Below, piece after piece: positions 1-7,289 of a DNA stretch of 64,000 nucleotides. The notes below the pieces were generated by a model that had not been told where the DNA came from, searched no databases, and worked only from the letters and a program-made list of their open reading frames with translations. Position 1 is the stretch's first letter. The number at the start of each line of letters is the position of its first letter. The DNA comes from Candidatus Chloroploca sp. Khr17 (GTDB lineage: Bacteria > Chloroflexota > Chloroflexia > Chloroflexales > Chloroflexaceae): the NCBI RefSeq assembly GCF_004138165.1, contig NZ_RYFF01000009.1, forward strand, positions 61,598 through 125,597, read 5' to 3'. Made by a program: the position numbers and the translations under genes.

Positions 1-488
1 TGGTGCTCAGTCCCGGTGAGACCGTGACCTGCGCCTTCGAAGCCACCCAACGCGCCAGCCTCACCGTACTCAAGCAGGCCACCGGGGGTGACGACACCTT
101 CACCTTCACCAGTCAGGTCTTCGGCAGCTTTGCCATCACCACCACCGGCGGCACGGGGCAGCAAGTCTTTGCTGACCTGATTCCCGGTGCCTACGACGTG
201 AGCGAAGTTGTGACGGGCACCTGGCAATTGACCAGTGCCACCTGTGACAACGGTGATACGCCAGCCACCATCAACCTGAGCGCGGGCAGCACGGTCACCT
301 GCACCTTCGCCAATACCCAAAGCCAGCGCACCTTCTCCATCTTCCTTCCCTTCACCGCCGAGCCGGACAATATCAAGTGTCCCTGGTGCCGATCGAACAA
401 CGCTGATGCGCCAACTTCGTTCACTTCACCGTTTTGCCCAACGAGCAGAAGGCTTATGCAGTCTACGTGCCCTTCATTTTCCCTGTAA
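1..488 (+). CDS. 3' end of a secreted repeat protein (SpaA/prealbumin-like repeats), partial
   Basis: The reading frame enters from the left edge and stops with TAA at 486-488, so only the last ~160 residues are visible. Two similar ~70-residue units, each closing on a VTC(A/T)F motif, follow each other; the visible one contains LTVLKQATGGDDTFTFTS and LIPGAYDVSE. This is the pattern of prealbumin-like/SpaA-type beta-sandwich repeats in bacterial surface proteins. The repeats end at SIFLPFT (about 335-355), which resembles the VYLPL tails of the secreted proteins downstream. The remaining ~45 residues are Cys/Ser/Pro-rich, look unnatural and may be out-of-frame sequence. A surface or extracellular structural role is inferred. 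No catalytic motif is visible. Confidence 0.7.
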   Translation, partial: VLSPGETVTCAFEATQRASLTVLKQATGGDDTFTFTSQVFGSFAITTTGGTGQQVFADLIPGAYDVSEVVTGTWQLTSATCDNGDTPATINLSAGSTVTCTFANTQSQRTFSIFLPFTAEPDNIKCPWCRSNNADAPTSFTSPFCPTSRRLMQSTCPSFSL

Positions 489-513
489 GCCTCAGGCAAT
501 CATGACCTGACCA

Positions 514-551
514 CCCCACGGGCCACTGGATCGTACCAGTGGCCCGTGGGG
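514..551 (+). terminator. Perfect 16-bp hairpin after the partial CDS
   Basis: A 16-bp perfect stem (514-529 with 536-551) with a 6-nt loop starts 26 nt after the stop codon. There is no T-run, so it may be a factor-dependent or bidirectional terminator. Confidence 0.6.
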
Positions 552-720
552 AGAACGCGCTGCCGGTGCTGCCGTTGAGCACAAACAGCGTATCCGAGGA
601 CGGTACGCTTTTTTATCGCACATCCCGCTGAGGCCGACATGCTTGCCCAGACGCCGCCGACGGTCTGGGTAGTTGACCGTGTTTGGCCACGCCTGCCAGG
701 GATACCTGGTGACACACAAA

Positions 721-752
721 AACGCGGTATGCTCGTTTGAGCATACCGCGTT
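721..752 (-). terminator. Terminator of the tRNA-Ile/tRNA-Ala operon
   Basis: A 14-bp perfect inverted repeat (721-734 with 739-752) with a 4-nt loop lies 7 nt past the tRNA-Ala CCA end. On the minus strand it is followed by a short T-rich run, as in an intrinsic terminator. Confidence 0.8.
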
Positions 753-758
753 CCAATC

Positions 759-834
759 TGGTGGAGCGGAGGGGATTCGAACCCCTGACCTCCTGCTTGC
801 AAAGCAGGCGCTCTCCCAACTAAGCTACCGCCCC
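759..834 (-). tRNA. tRNA-Ala (anticodon TGC)
   Basis: The minus strand reads as a 76-nt cloverleaf. The acceptor stem GGGGCGG pairs with CCGCTCC. The D-arm contains AGCTTAGTTGGGAGAGC. The anticodon loop is CTTTGCAAG with anticodon TGC between 5-bp stems, and the T-arm carries GGTTCGAATCC. The terminal CCA is encoded (759-761). It follows tRNA-Ile by 51 nt in the same transcript. The Ile-Ala order is that of many 16S-23S spacers, but no rRNA flanks it here. Confidence 0.97.
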
Positions 835-844
835 AGATCAATAG

Positions 845-880
845 AAAATGCAAAACGCACCTCAATGCGCTTTGCATTTT
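845..880 (-). other. Hairpin in the tRNA-Ile/tRNA-Ala spacer
   Basis: A 10-bp stem (845-854 with 871-880) extends inward by 4 bp (856-859 with 866-869) after one mismatch, around a 6-nt loop. It fills most of the spacer and could be a processing or attenuation structure. The role is inferred. Confidence 0.5.
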
Positions 881-885
881 TTTGT

Positions 886-962
<77 letters not shown>

Positions 963-976
963 GTACAACGCTGGCT

Positions 977-1005
977 ATTGTAACATGACCACTTACCCAT
1001 GTCAA
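977..1005 (-). promoter_or_regulatory. Sigma70-like promoter of the tRNA operon
   Basis: On the minus strand TTGACA (1000-1005) and TACAAT (977-982) are separated by exactly 17 nt. The -10 box ends 15 nt before the tRNA-Ile 5' end, so the start site would lie a few bases upstream of it. Confidence 0.8.
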
Positions 1006-1025
1006 ATCGGACTGGGTGGGTAGCT

Positions 1026-1198
1026 AGGGCGATTGCATCATACGAAACCGGATACAATGGGGCACCCGCAAGGGGTACCCGTACCGGGGTGGGGCACCCG
1101 CGAGGGGTGCCCCTACAGGGCCGGGGGCCGAACCCGGTGTAGGGGCACCCCTTGCGGGTGCCCTGGTGGGATGCATACACGGAAGATGCAATCGCCCT
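1026..1198. repeat. MITE-like element, copy 1 (14-bp TIR, ~10-bp direct repeats)
   Basis: The ends AGGGCGATTGCATC (1026-1039) and GATGCAATCGCCCT (1185-1198) are perfect 14-bp terminal inverted repeats. The interior folds on GGGCACCCGC/GCGGGTGCCC arms. A direct repeat GGTGGGTAGC at 1015-1024 and 1200-1209 brackets the element, as expected for a target duplication. Related copies are at 24473-24625 and 55664-55862. There is no ORF, so mobilization in trans is inferred. The rest of 963-1375 holds only a small GC-rich palindrome near 1215-1235. Confidence 0.8.
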
Positions 1199-1375
1199 TG
1201 GTGGGTAGCTCCCCTGGAAGCGCGGGCGGCTCGCCCGCATCCAGACCAGAGTGGGCGTCCCGCGTCTATCGTGCAGGGGGACATATGATCTGGCAGAAGT
1301 ACGGTCTGTTTGCCCGCGGCACCACGGTTACGTCGGCCTTGCTAGAGAGGTTGGCTCTGTCGGTTGATGCTGTGT

Positions 1376-1420
1376 TTGACGCAAACTGAGGCAACGTGCC
1401 GTTGCCTCAGTTTGCGTCAA
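1376..1420 (-). terminator. Perfect 20-bp hairpin downstream of the beta-helix gene
   Basis: Positions 1376-1395 pair with 1401-1420 (20 bp, no mismatch, 5-nt loop), 30 nt past the stop codon of the minus-strand gene. There is no T-run, but the position fits a transcription end. Confidence 0.7.
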
Positions 1421-1450
1421 GATCAGGTTTTGCGCCCTACAACCCGTTGC

Positions 1451-3040
1451 TTACCGCCTGATCAGCGGCAGGTAGACAGAGCGCGGGGTCGGGATCAAGC
1501 CAGGATCCGTCGCCACCGACTGCTCGCGGAAGGGTTGATAATTCACCAGGCCCAGGTCCGCATCGTCAAAGTTGTGGAAGATGCGCGTTTCAATGTCATA
1601 GGAAATGGTGGTACGCCAATAGTTGTTGGTTGCATCAATGTCGGAGGCTGTACTGTCATTTGCGTTGTAGAGATCATAGCTATTGGGGCTACCAGCATTG
1701 CCATAGATGTCATTATCGTTGATCACTGGCGCACATCCATTGCAGATGTAGATGCCACCGGTAGTGCGATTCGTCGCGGTATTGCTGATGATCTCGTTGA
1801 AGGTAATCAGCGGCTTTGAGTTAGAGTCAAGGTAAATAGCGGCACCAGTGTAAAGGCTATTGTTGTTGTCAATGGTATTGCCCTGGATGGTCGCATCGGC
1901 ACTAGAAAGGTAGAGCCCACCCCCAACAGAGGCACTGTTGTGCGTGATAAGATTGCCTTCGAGCACAACGTTCGTTGAATTAGAGAGATAGATGCCGCCG
2001 CCATCAGTGCTATTGTTGTGATCAATGATATTGTCCTGGATGGTCGCATCGGTACCAGAAAGGCGAAGCCCACCCCCATAAGAGGCACTGTTACTGTTGT
2101 GCGTGATAAGATTGTCTTCGAGCACAACGTTCGTTGAATCAGAGAGATAGATGCCGCCACTGTTGTTGCGGGTTACGGTATTGTTGTCAATCGTCACCCG
2201 CGAGCCTGCCCCACTGATATTCACGTACATCGCGCTGTTGTAAACATGATCACGAATGGTATTGTTGCTCACCACGCCCTGGCTATTTGCTCCTGAGTTG
2301 CGCAGTTCGAGGCCGCCATTATTCGTATGGATCAGGTTATCGCTGATGCGATAGGTGAGATTGGTTGCAGTGCCTTCAATCGCTATGCCGCGCCCGACAT
2401 TATTGCTGATCGTGCTATTGGTAATGCGGTAGGCGTAGTTCTGCCGACTGAGGTTAAAGATGCTGATGCCATGCCACCCGCTGTCGCGAACGGTCAGGTG
2501 GTCAAGGTACGGCACACCATTCTCGGCCCGCAACGCGCCGTTATTACTGTAGCCGGATCTGCCTCCAGCATGTTCGATGATCACGTGCTGCAAGATGCTG
2601 CCACCCGTATAGGCCCCATCGGCATCAAAACTGCCCGGCACGCTTGTCGCTGCAAAGTCGATGAAGGCCCAGTTGCCGCCCAGTTTCGTGAAAACGATCG
2701 GGCTACTGGCGGTACCCTGCGCAATCAGGGTGCCGCTCACGGTCAGCGCAAAGTTGGTCCCAAGGCGCAAGATCGTGCCTGGCTCGATCGTGAGGGTCAC
2801 CCCCTGAGCCACGCCGAAGCCCACGGTGGAGTTGTAGGTACTACAGCTTTCTGCGGTTACGCCCAGGGTACGATCACTGGCAATGATGCCGGAAATGTCG
2901 CACTGCTGCGCATACGCCGACCGCGTCAGCCCCGTCAGGTGCCATCCGGTTGCCACAACGACCGCAACAAGAAGCAGGCCGATCAGGATCGCTCGACGGA
3001 AGGTCTTCAGCAGCGTACGCTGGATGTTCGCTTTGAACAT
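1451..3040 (-). CDS. Secreted right-handed beta-helix protein (NosD-like) with VYLPL tail
   Basis: The 529-residue product starts at ATG 3040, preceded by GGGGAG; upstream in-frame codons lie in a palindromic repeat and were rejected. Residues ~18-45 form a signal peptide or anchor ending near SAYAQQ. From about residue 160 onward, 20-25-residue rungs recur with motifs such as GIYLSDSTNVVLEDNLITHN and TIQDNIIDHNN. This is the Asn/Ile ladder of the periplasmic copper-binding/NosD type parallel beta-helix. Such folds bind or cleave polysaccharides or act as surface adhesins. No active site is recognisable, so the function is open. The last residues SVYLPLIRR match the tails of the next two secreted proteins, suggesting a shared export or anchoring route. 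Near-duplicate rungs (~1900-2160) indicate internal repeat expansion. Confidence 0.85.
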   Translation of the reverse strand: MFKANIQRTLLKTFRRAILIGLLLVAVVVATGWHLTGLTRSAYAQQCDISGIIASDRTLGVTAESCSTYNSTVGFGVAQGVTLTIEPGTILRLGTNFALTVSGTLIAQGTASSPIVFTKLGGNWAFIDFAATSVPGSFDADGAYTGGSILQHVIIEHAGGRSGYSNNGALRAENGVPYLDHLTVRDSGWHGISIFNLSRQNYAYRITNSTISNNVGRGIAIEGTATNLTYRISDNLIHTNNGGLELRNSGANSQGVVSNNTIRDHVYNSAMYVNISGAGSRVTIDNNTVTRNNSGGIYLSDSTNVVLEDNLITHNSNSASYGGGLRLSGTDATIQDNIIDHNNSTDGGGIYLSNSTNVVLEGNLITHNSASVGGGLYLSSADATIQGNTIDNNNSLYTGAAIYLDSNSKPLITFNEIISNTATNRTTGGIYICNGCAPVINDNDIYGNAGSPNSYDLYNANDSTASDIDATNNYWRTTISYDIETRIFHNFDDADLGLVNYQPFREQSVATDPGLIPTPRSVYLPLIRR

Positions 3041-3133
3041 GATCACTATTCTCCCCAAACATGTGCTTGCAAAATGTGGCGCTACGCTGACCTGCCATCG
3101 GCGTGGCGCCTTCCAGATCCGATGTGGTGGTGG

Positions 3134-3260
3134 GTGAACGAGGTTTTCGCCCCCCTCCCAACCTCCCCCCGCTGGGGGGAGGAGTCCGGCTCCCTCCCCC
3201 AGCGGGGGAGGGCTGGGGAGGGGGACAACAGGCTCGCAAAACACCGAATACTTCGTTCAC
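3134..3260. repeat. Short palindromic element with GTGAACGA ends
   Basis: GTGAACGAGGT (3134-3144) and ACTTCGTTCAC (3250-3260) form an 11-bp inverted repeat with one mismatch. They flank a C- and G-run-rich interior that folds on itself around 3170-3215. ACTTCGTTCAC recurs at 3387-3397 and 414-424. The interior resembles widespread CCTCCCC/GGGGAGG palindromes. Flanking bases show no clear target duplication. The rest of 3041-3404 holds only a weak CCACGAAT/ATTCGTGG dyad (3311-3366). Confidence 0.5.
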
Positions 3261-3404
3261 ACCACACGCCTTACTAGTCTGTGAACTACATGTCCCGGTC
3301 GCGCCGCCGACCACGAATATGAGCGGTGCGGTGCGTTATTCGTTTATTCGTGACCCCCATTCGTGGACGGCTGAGGACGCCTGCAAACTTCGTTCACCCG
3401 TTGC

Positions 3405-6400
3405 TTACCGCTTGATCAACGGCAGGTAGACATTGCTGTTGGTTGCGTTGACGACTGGAGGTGGCACGCTGCCCGAGCGTTCGTCGGGCAGGCTGGTGAC
3501 AGGCGCAACTGGCTCGGTCGGCAGCGGTTTGCTCTCGGCTAGCCCGCCTCCCGTGCGCATTCGCAGCCGGGTTGAGGCTGGCGCAGCGAGCGCAACGCTG
3601 AGTCGGTAGCGCGCGGCGGTGAAGCCGTAGACTTCGACTTGGTAGACGCCAGGGACGATCTCGCTGACTGGGATGGTCACTTGCTCGTTGGCATCGCCTT
3701 CGAGGTTGCTCACCCGCGCCGATTGGTCGGCACGCGATGACCAGACGTAGAGGTCGGCGTCGCCACTCAAGACCTCCAGGTTGGCGGTGAGTTGCTGGCC
3801 GGCTTCGGCGAGATACCGGTAGACATGAGTCTGGCGTCGCCCGATCTGCTCGGTATCCGGTTGATAGTTGGCGAGCTGCTGCGAACGGCCAATCGAGATG
3901 TTGCCGGCCCGGTCAATGGCGCGCACCTGCAGATAGTGCATGCCCGGCACAGGCAGCAGCGTCCAGTTGAAGCCAGTGGGAGTCTCGCTATAGGGCATCC
4001 AACCCGATTGCACCACGGGCACCCACTGGCCGGCCCCGAGGTTGTAGACATACTCGATCACGTGCAGCGCTTGCACGCCACTCGCATCGGGCGGTGGATC
4101 GATCGCCTCGACCTCGACCCGCACGCGCGGCTCGCGCAGCGTGGCACCGTTGCCACCCTCGACGTCAATGCGTTGCACCACCGGCACCGTGCGATCCGGG
4201 CTTGGCGCGAGCACCGTCAAGGTGCGGCTGATCACATTGTTGGTTTCGGTGTCTTCGGCGATCAGATCGTCAGGATCAATGATCGCGTAGAGATCGAACG
4301 TCTCGGTCTGCGTGAAGGTCACGGCAAGGGGCGCGGTGCTCTCAACGCTATCGGGCGGATCAAGGAACGGCACCGTGCTGCGCCCCAGCACCGGGCCATC
4401 CACCGCATCGCGCCGGAACTCAACGGTCACATCGCGAAGCACGGCCTTGCCGCCGAGGCGATGCACCAGCAGGCCGATGTCGGCGGGCGATCCTGCGCGT
4501 GGACTAACCGGGTTGACCCACAACTCGTGACTGTAGCCAACCAGATCATTATTGCTGTCGGCATCGAGCACCGTGTAGGCATTGCGCAGCGTCGCCGTCT
4601 GAGCATTGTTGGGGTTGGCCGCCGTCAGATCATAGGTGCCTACCGGCATCTGGGACGGCACGACCGCCTGAAGCGTCGTGCCGTTGATCCGCCGGGTCAC
4701 CAGATCGGTTGTGCCAAGCGTCAGACTCACACCCTCGGCAAAATTGAGGCCGAGTACCGTCAGCTCGACATCCTGATCGTTGTAGCCAACCGACGGCAAG
4801 ACCTGGATGATCAAGGGGTTGCGTTCGAGCACCGTGAAGGCATTGGGCAACGTACTGGACTTGCCATCGACATTGGTGACGATCAGATCATAGATACCTG
4901 CCGGCAAGCCCGCCGGAACCGTCGCCGCAAACACGGTCGCACTGGCCCCGCTGACATCAGTGAGTGCAAAGGAGGCGTTGCCCCGCCGCAGCAACGCCGT
5001 CGGCGCACTGAAGCCACTACCACGCACGGTGACACTGGTGGCGCTGTCGTTGACACCCTCGCCTGGAGTGAGCGACTCGACCCTGAGGTCGATCGGAACC
5101 GGGGTATTGGTTGGCGTGGCGGTTGGTTCCGGCGTCTGCGTCGAAGTCGCCGTCGGTTCCGGCGTCTGCGTCGAAGTCGCCGTCGGTTCCGGCGTCTGCG
5201 TCGAAGTCGCCGTTGGTTCCGGCGTCTGCGTCGAAGTCGCCGTCGGTTCCGGCGTCTGCGTCGAAGTCGCCGTCGGCGTATTGGTTACGGTTGGCGTTTC
5301 AGTCGGCGTTGCGGTCTCGGTTGGGGTTGGCGTCGGCGTGGCCGGCTCGCGACACTCATCAGCACAGATCCGCAGGCTGTAGGTACCAGCGACATTGTTG
5401 CCATTGGGGCGCACCCTGAGGTGGTAGATGCCATCCTGTTCGGCAGTAAATTGAAATTGGTGATGGACATTGCCAAGGCCTGTCGGCCCAGTAGCCACAC
5501 AGTTTCCGACAAAGACCGTGCCATTGGGGCGATAGACCTGTACCGCTGTGCCCGAACGGGTATACCCATCACACGACGTGCCACTAGCACCGAGGGCTGT
5601 GGCGACATCAAAGAGTTGCACAACATAGGTTTGACTGGCGGCAACCTCAACGCGATACCAGTCCTGCTCGGTATAGAACGTACTGAACGAGGTGCCACGC
5701 CCTTCGATCTGGCTGCTGATCGCGTTGGTGAAACCTTCGTTCAGCAGGTAGCTATTCCAGATCGAATTGTTGGGTTCCAGGGTCGCACCATCCCAGGCGG
5801 CATCGGGTTCGCCATACTTTGGCAAGACACGCAGGCTATAATTGCCACTGGCGGTGCCATTATTCGGCTTGACCCGAATATAGTAGGTGCCATCGGCGGT
5901 CGCGGTTACATGCGCATATTGATGCACATTGCCTGCCGAGATACCAAGGTCGTTGGCGTTGCACTGGCCGGCGACACCTGTTCCCTGGGTATTGTAGATG
6001 AAGAGGCTGAGCCCAGTGCGACTGTTGCCATCACAAAAGTTGCCACTTCCTCCAAGGCCAGTGGCAACATCAAAGAGCTCGATCGCATAGGTGCGCCCAT
6101 TCACCGCTTCAAAGCGATACCAATCTTGATCTGGTTGGAAGGTGGCATACGCCGGATTACGTGCTTCAATCGTGCTGGTCAGAGCCTTGGTATAGCCTGG
6201 CTCAAGCGCATAGGCGTTCCGCCGGGCATTATTCGGCTCAAAGGTCGTGGCATCCCAGGCGGCATCCGGCTGACCATGCTGCGGCAAGAGGCGGATGCTG
6301 TAGCTGCCACTGGCATTGCCATTATTGGGCTGCACCTGAAGATAAAAGGTGCCTGTCGTCGTCGCATTGATCACAAGCACGTGATGGGCATTGCCAGACG

Positions 6401-7250
6401 AACTGTCTCTCGTATCAGGAATGCACGCACGGGTCACCAGTGTACGTTGCGGATCATAGGCAAGCAATCCGACTCCTGCACGGCTATTACCATCACAAAA
6501 GTTCCCACTCGCGGCAAGGCTGCTCGTGACATCGAAGAGTTCAACGACATAGGATCGCCCGCTCACTGCTTCAAAGCGATACCAATCGCTATCGGGCCGA
6601 TAGGTCGCATAGTCAGCATTGCGCACCTCGATGTCACTGGTCAGCGCATTCGCATAGCCAGCAGGCAGGGCATACGCATTGGCCCAGCTGTTGTTTGGCT
6701 CAAACGTTGTGTCATCCCACATTGCCCCGGGTTGACCATACCGGAGCAAGACCCGCAGGCCATAAAAGCCGGAAACCGTTGGGCTATTCGCAAGCACACG
6801 CACCGAGAAGAGCCCGGTCACACTGGCCGTAAAGGTCATCAGGTTGTGCGTATTGCCTGACGAGACATCGGCGGCATTGCACGAACGACCCAGTTGATTG
6901 CCTGAAGGATCGTAGAGATACATGCCAAGACCAGAACGCGAGTAGCCATCGCAGGCCGAGCCATTGACGCCCAAGACATTGGCGACATCAAAGACTTCAA
7001 TGGTGTACGTGCGGCCCGCAATCGCGGTAAAGGCAAAATAGTCCTGGTCGCCAGGCGCGTCAATCTGAGCATTGACAGGACTGGTGAGACCAAGGCTAGA
7101 GAGTTGCTGCGCCGTCGTACGGGTATCGTTCGGCTCGACTTCGTCAACCGGATTGGCGTACACCGGCCCCGGCAGCGCCATCGGCAGCACGGCCAACGCC
7201 ACGATGAGCGCCGTCCCCAGGGCGATCCAGATACGGAGGAATTTCTTCAT
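3405..7250 (-). CDS. Large secreted PPC/IPT/CARDB multidomain protein with VYLPL tail
   Basis: The product has 1281 residues; ATG 7250 is preceded by AGAGGAAAT. A signal peptide ends near residue 33 (PVYANPVDE). Four pre-peptidase C-terminal (PPC) type beta-sandwiches follow (~35-170, 180-325, 340-480, 490-635), each opening with (E)PN(N/D) and carrying DQDY/DWYRFEA and YxVELFDV motifs. A Thr/Pro-rich stalk (~640-730) includes five 10-residue repeats. After it come two IPT/TIG domains (~735-905), a CARDB-like domain (~910-1010), an Ig-like domain and a fifth PPC-like domain. The protein ends NVYLPLIKR. All domains are non-catalytic adhesion or binding modules, so a long cell-surface fibre or adhesin is the likely role. 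The C-terminal ~550 residues are paralogous to those of the gene at 7290-10187, which is transcribed ahead of it 39 bp away. Confidence 0.88.
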   Translation of the reverse strand: MKKFLRIWIALGTALIVALAVLPMALPGPVYANPVDEVEPNDTRTTAQQLSSLGLTSPVNAQIDAPGDQDYFAFTAIAGRTYTIEVFDVANVLGVNGSACDGYSRSGLGMYLYDPSGNQLGRSCNAADVSSGNTHNLMTFTASVTGLFSVRVLANSPTVSGFYGLRVLLRYGQPGAMWDDTTFEPNNSWANAYALPAGYANALTSDIEVRNADYATYRPDSDWYRFEAVSGRSYVVELFDVTSSLAASGNFCDGNSRAGVGLLAYDPQRTLVTRACIPDTRDSSSGNAHHVLVINATTTGTFYLQVQPNNGNASGSYSIRLLPQHGQPDAAWDATTFEPNNARRNAYALEPGYTKALTSTIEARNPAYATFQPDQDWYRFEAVNGRTYAIELFDVATGLGGSGNFCDGNSRTGLSLFIYNTQGTGVAGQCNANDLGISAGNVHQYAHVTATADGTYYIRVKPNNGTASGNYSLRVLPKYGEPDAAWDGATLEPNNSIWNSYLLNEGFTNAISSQIEGRGTSFSTFYTEQDWYRVEVAASQTYVVQLFDVATALGASGTSCDGYTRSGTAVQVYRPNGTVFVGNCVATGPTGLGNVHHQFQFTAEQDGIYHLRVRPNGNNVAGTYSLRICADECREPATPTPTPTETATPTETPTVTNTPTATSTQTPEPTATSTQTPEPTATSTQTPEPTATSTQTPEPTATSTQTPEPTATPTNTPVPIDLRVESLTPGEGVNDSATSVTVRGSGFSAPTALLRRGNASFALTDVSGASATVFAATVPAGLPAGIYDLIVTNVDGKSSTLPNAFTVLERNPLIIQVLPSVGYNDQDVELTVLGLNFAEGVSLTLGTTDLVTRRINGTTLQAVVPSQMPVGTYDLTAANPNNAQTATLRNAYTVLDADSNNDLVGYSHELWVNPVSPRAGSPADIGLLVHRLGGKAVLRDVTVEFRRDAVDGPVLGRSTVPFLDPPDSVESTAPLAVTFTQTETFDLYAIIDPDDLIAEDTETNNVISRTLTVLAPSPDRTVPVVQRIDVEGGNGATLREPRVRVEVEAIDPPPDASGVQALHVIEYVYNLGAGQWVPVVQSGWMPYSETPTGFNWTLLPVPGMHYLQVRAIDRAGNISIGRSQQLANYQPDTEQIGRRQTHVYRYLAEAGQQLTANLEVLSGDADLYVWSSRADQSARVSNLEGDANEQVTIPVSEIVPGVYQVEVYGFTAARYRLSVALAAPASTRLRMRTGGGLAESKPLPTEPVAPVTSLPDERSGSVPPPVVNATNSNVYLPLIKR
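5125..5274 (-). repeat. Five tandem 30-bp repeats coding a Thr/Pro stalk
   Basis: Five consecutive 30-bp units, differing at about one base, encode the 10-residue repeat STQTPEPTAT. Being a multiple of three, copy-number change would lengthen or shorten the stalk in frame. Confidence 0.9.
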
Positions 7251-7289
7251 ATCGGCTATTTCCTCTTTGCTATCTTCTAAATCCTTGTC

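Noticed and set aside
1033-1389. 118-residue frame over the first MITE
   Set aside because: It lies inside the palindromic repeat and its composition reflects the repeat. The same applies to frames at 24392-24870 and 55630-56028.
2874-3314. Frame upstream of the beta-helix gene
   Set aside because: It runs through the GC-rich palindrome at 3134-3260 and has no coding character. The beta-helix start at 3040 with GGGGAG is better.
5125-5274. Possible CRISPR array
   Set aside because: The 30-bp units are directly adjacent with no spacers and translate as a Thr/Pro repeat within a large gene. No cas gene is present in the window.
3792-6860. 1022-residue open frame antisense to the PPC/IPT gene
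   Set aside because: It is Arg/His/Gly-rich, has no RBS or family motif and mirrors the codon bias of the strongly supported minus-strand gene. Similar antisense frames at 7893-9542, 24809-26161, 57053-58330 and 62355-63659 were dropped for the same reason.
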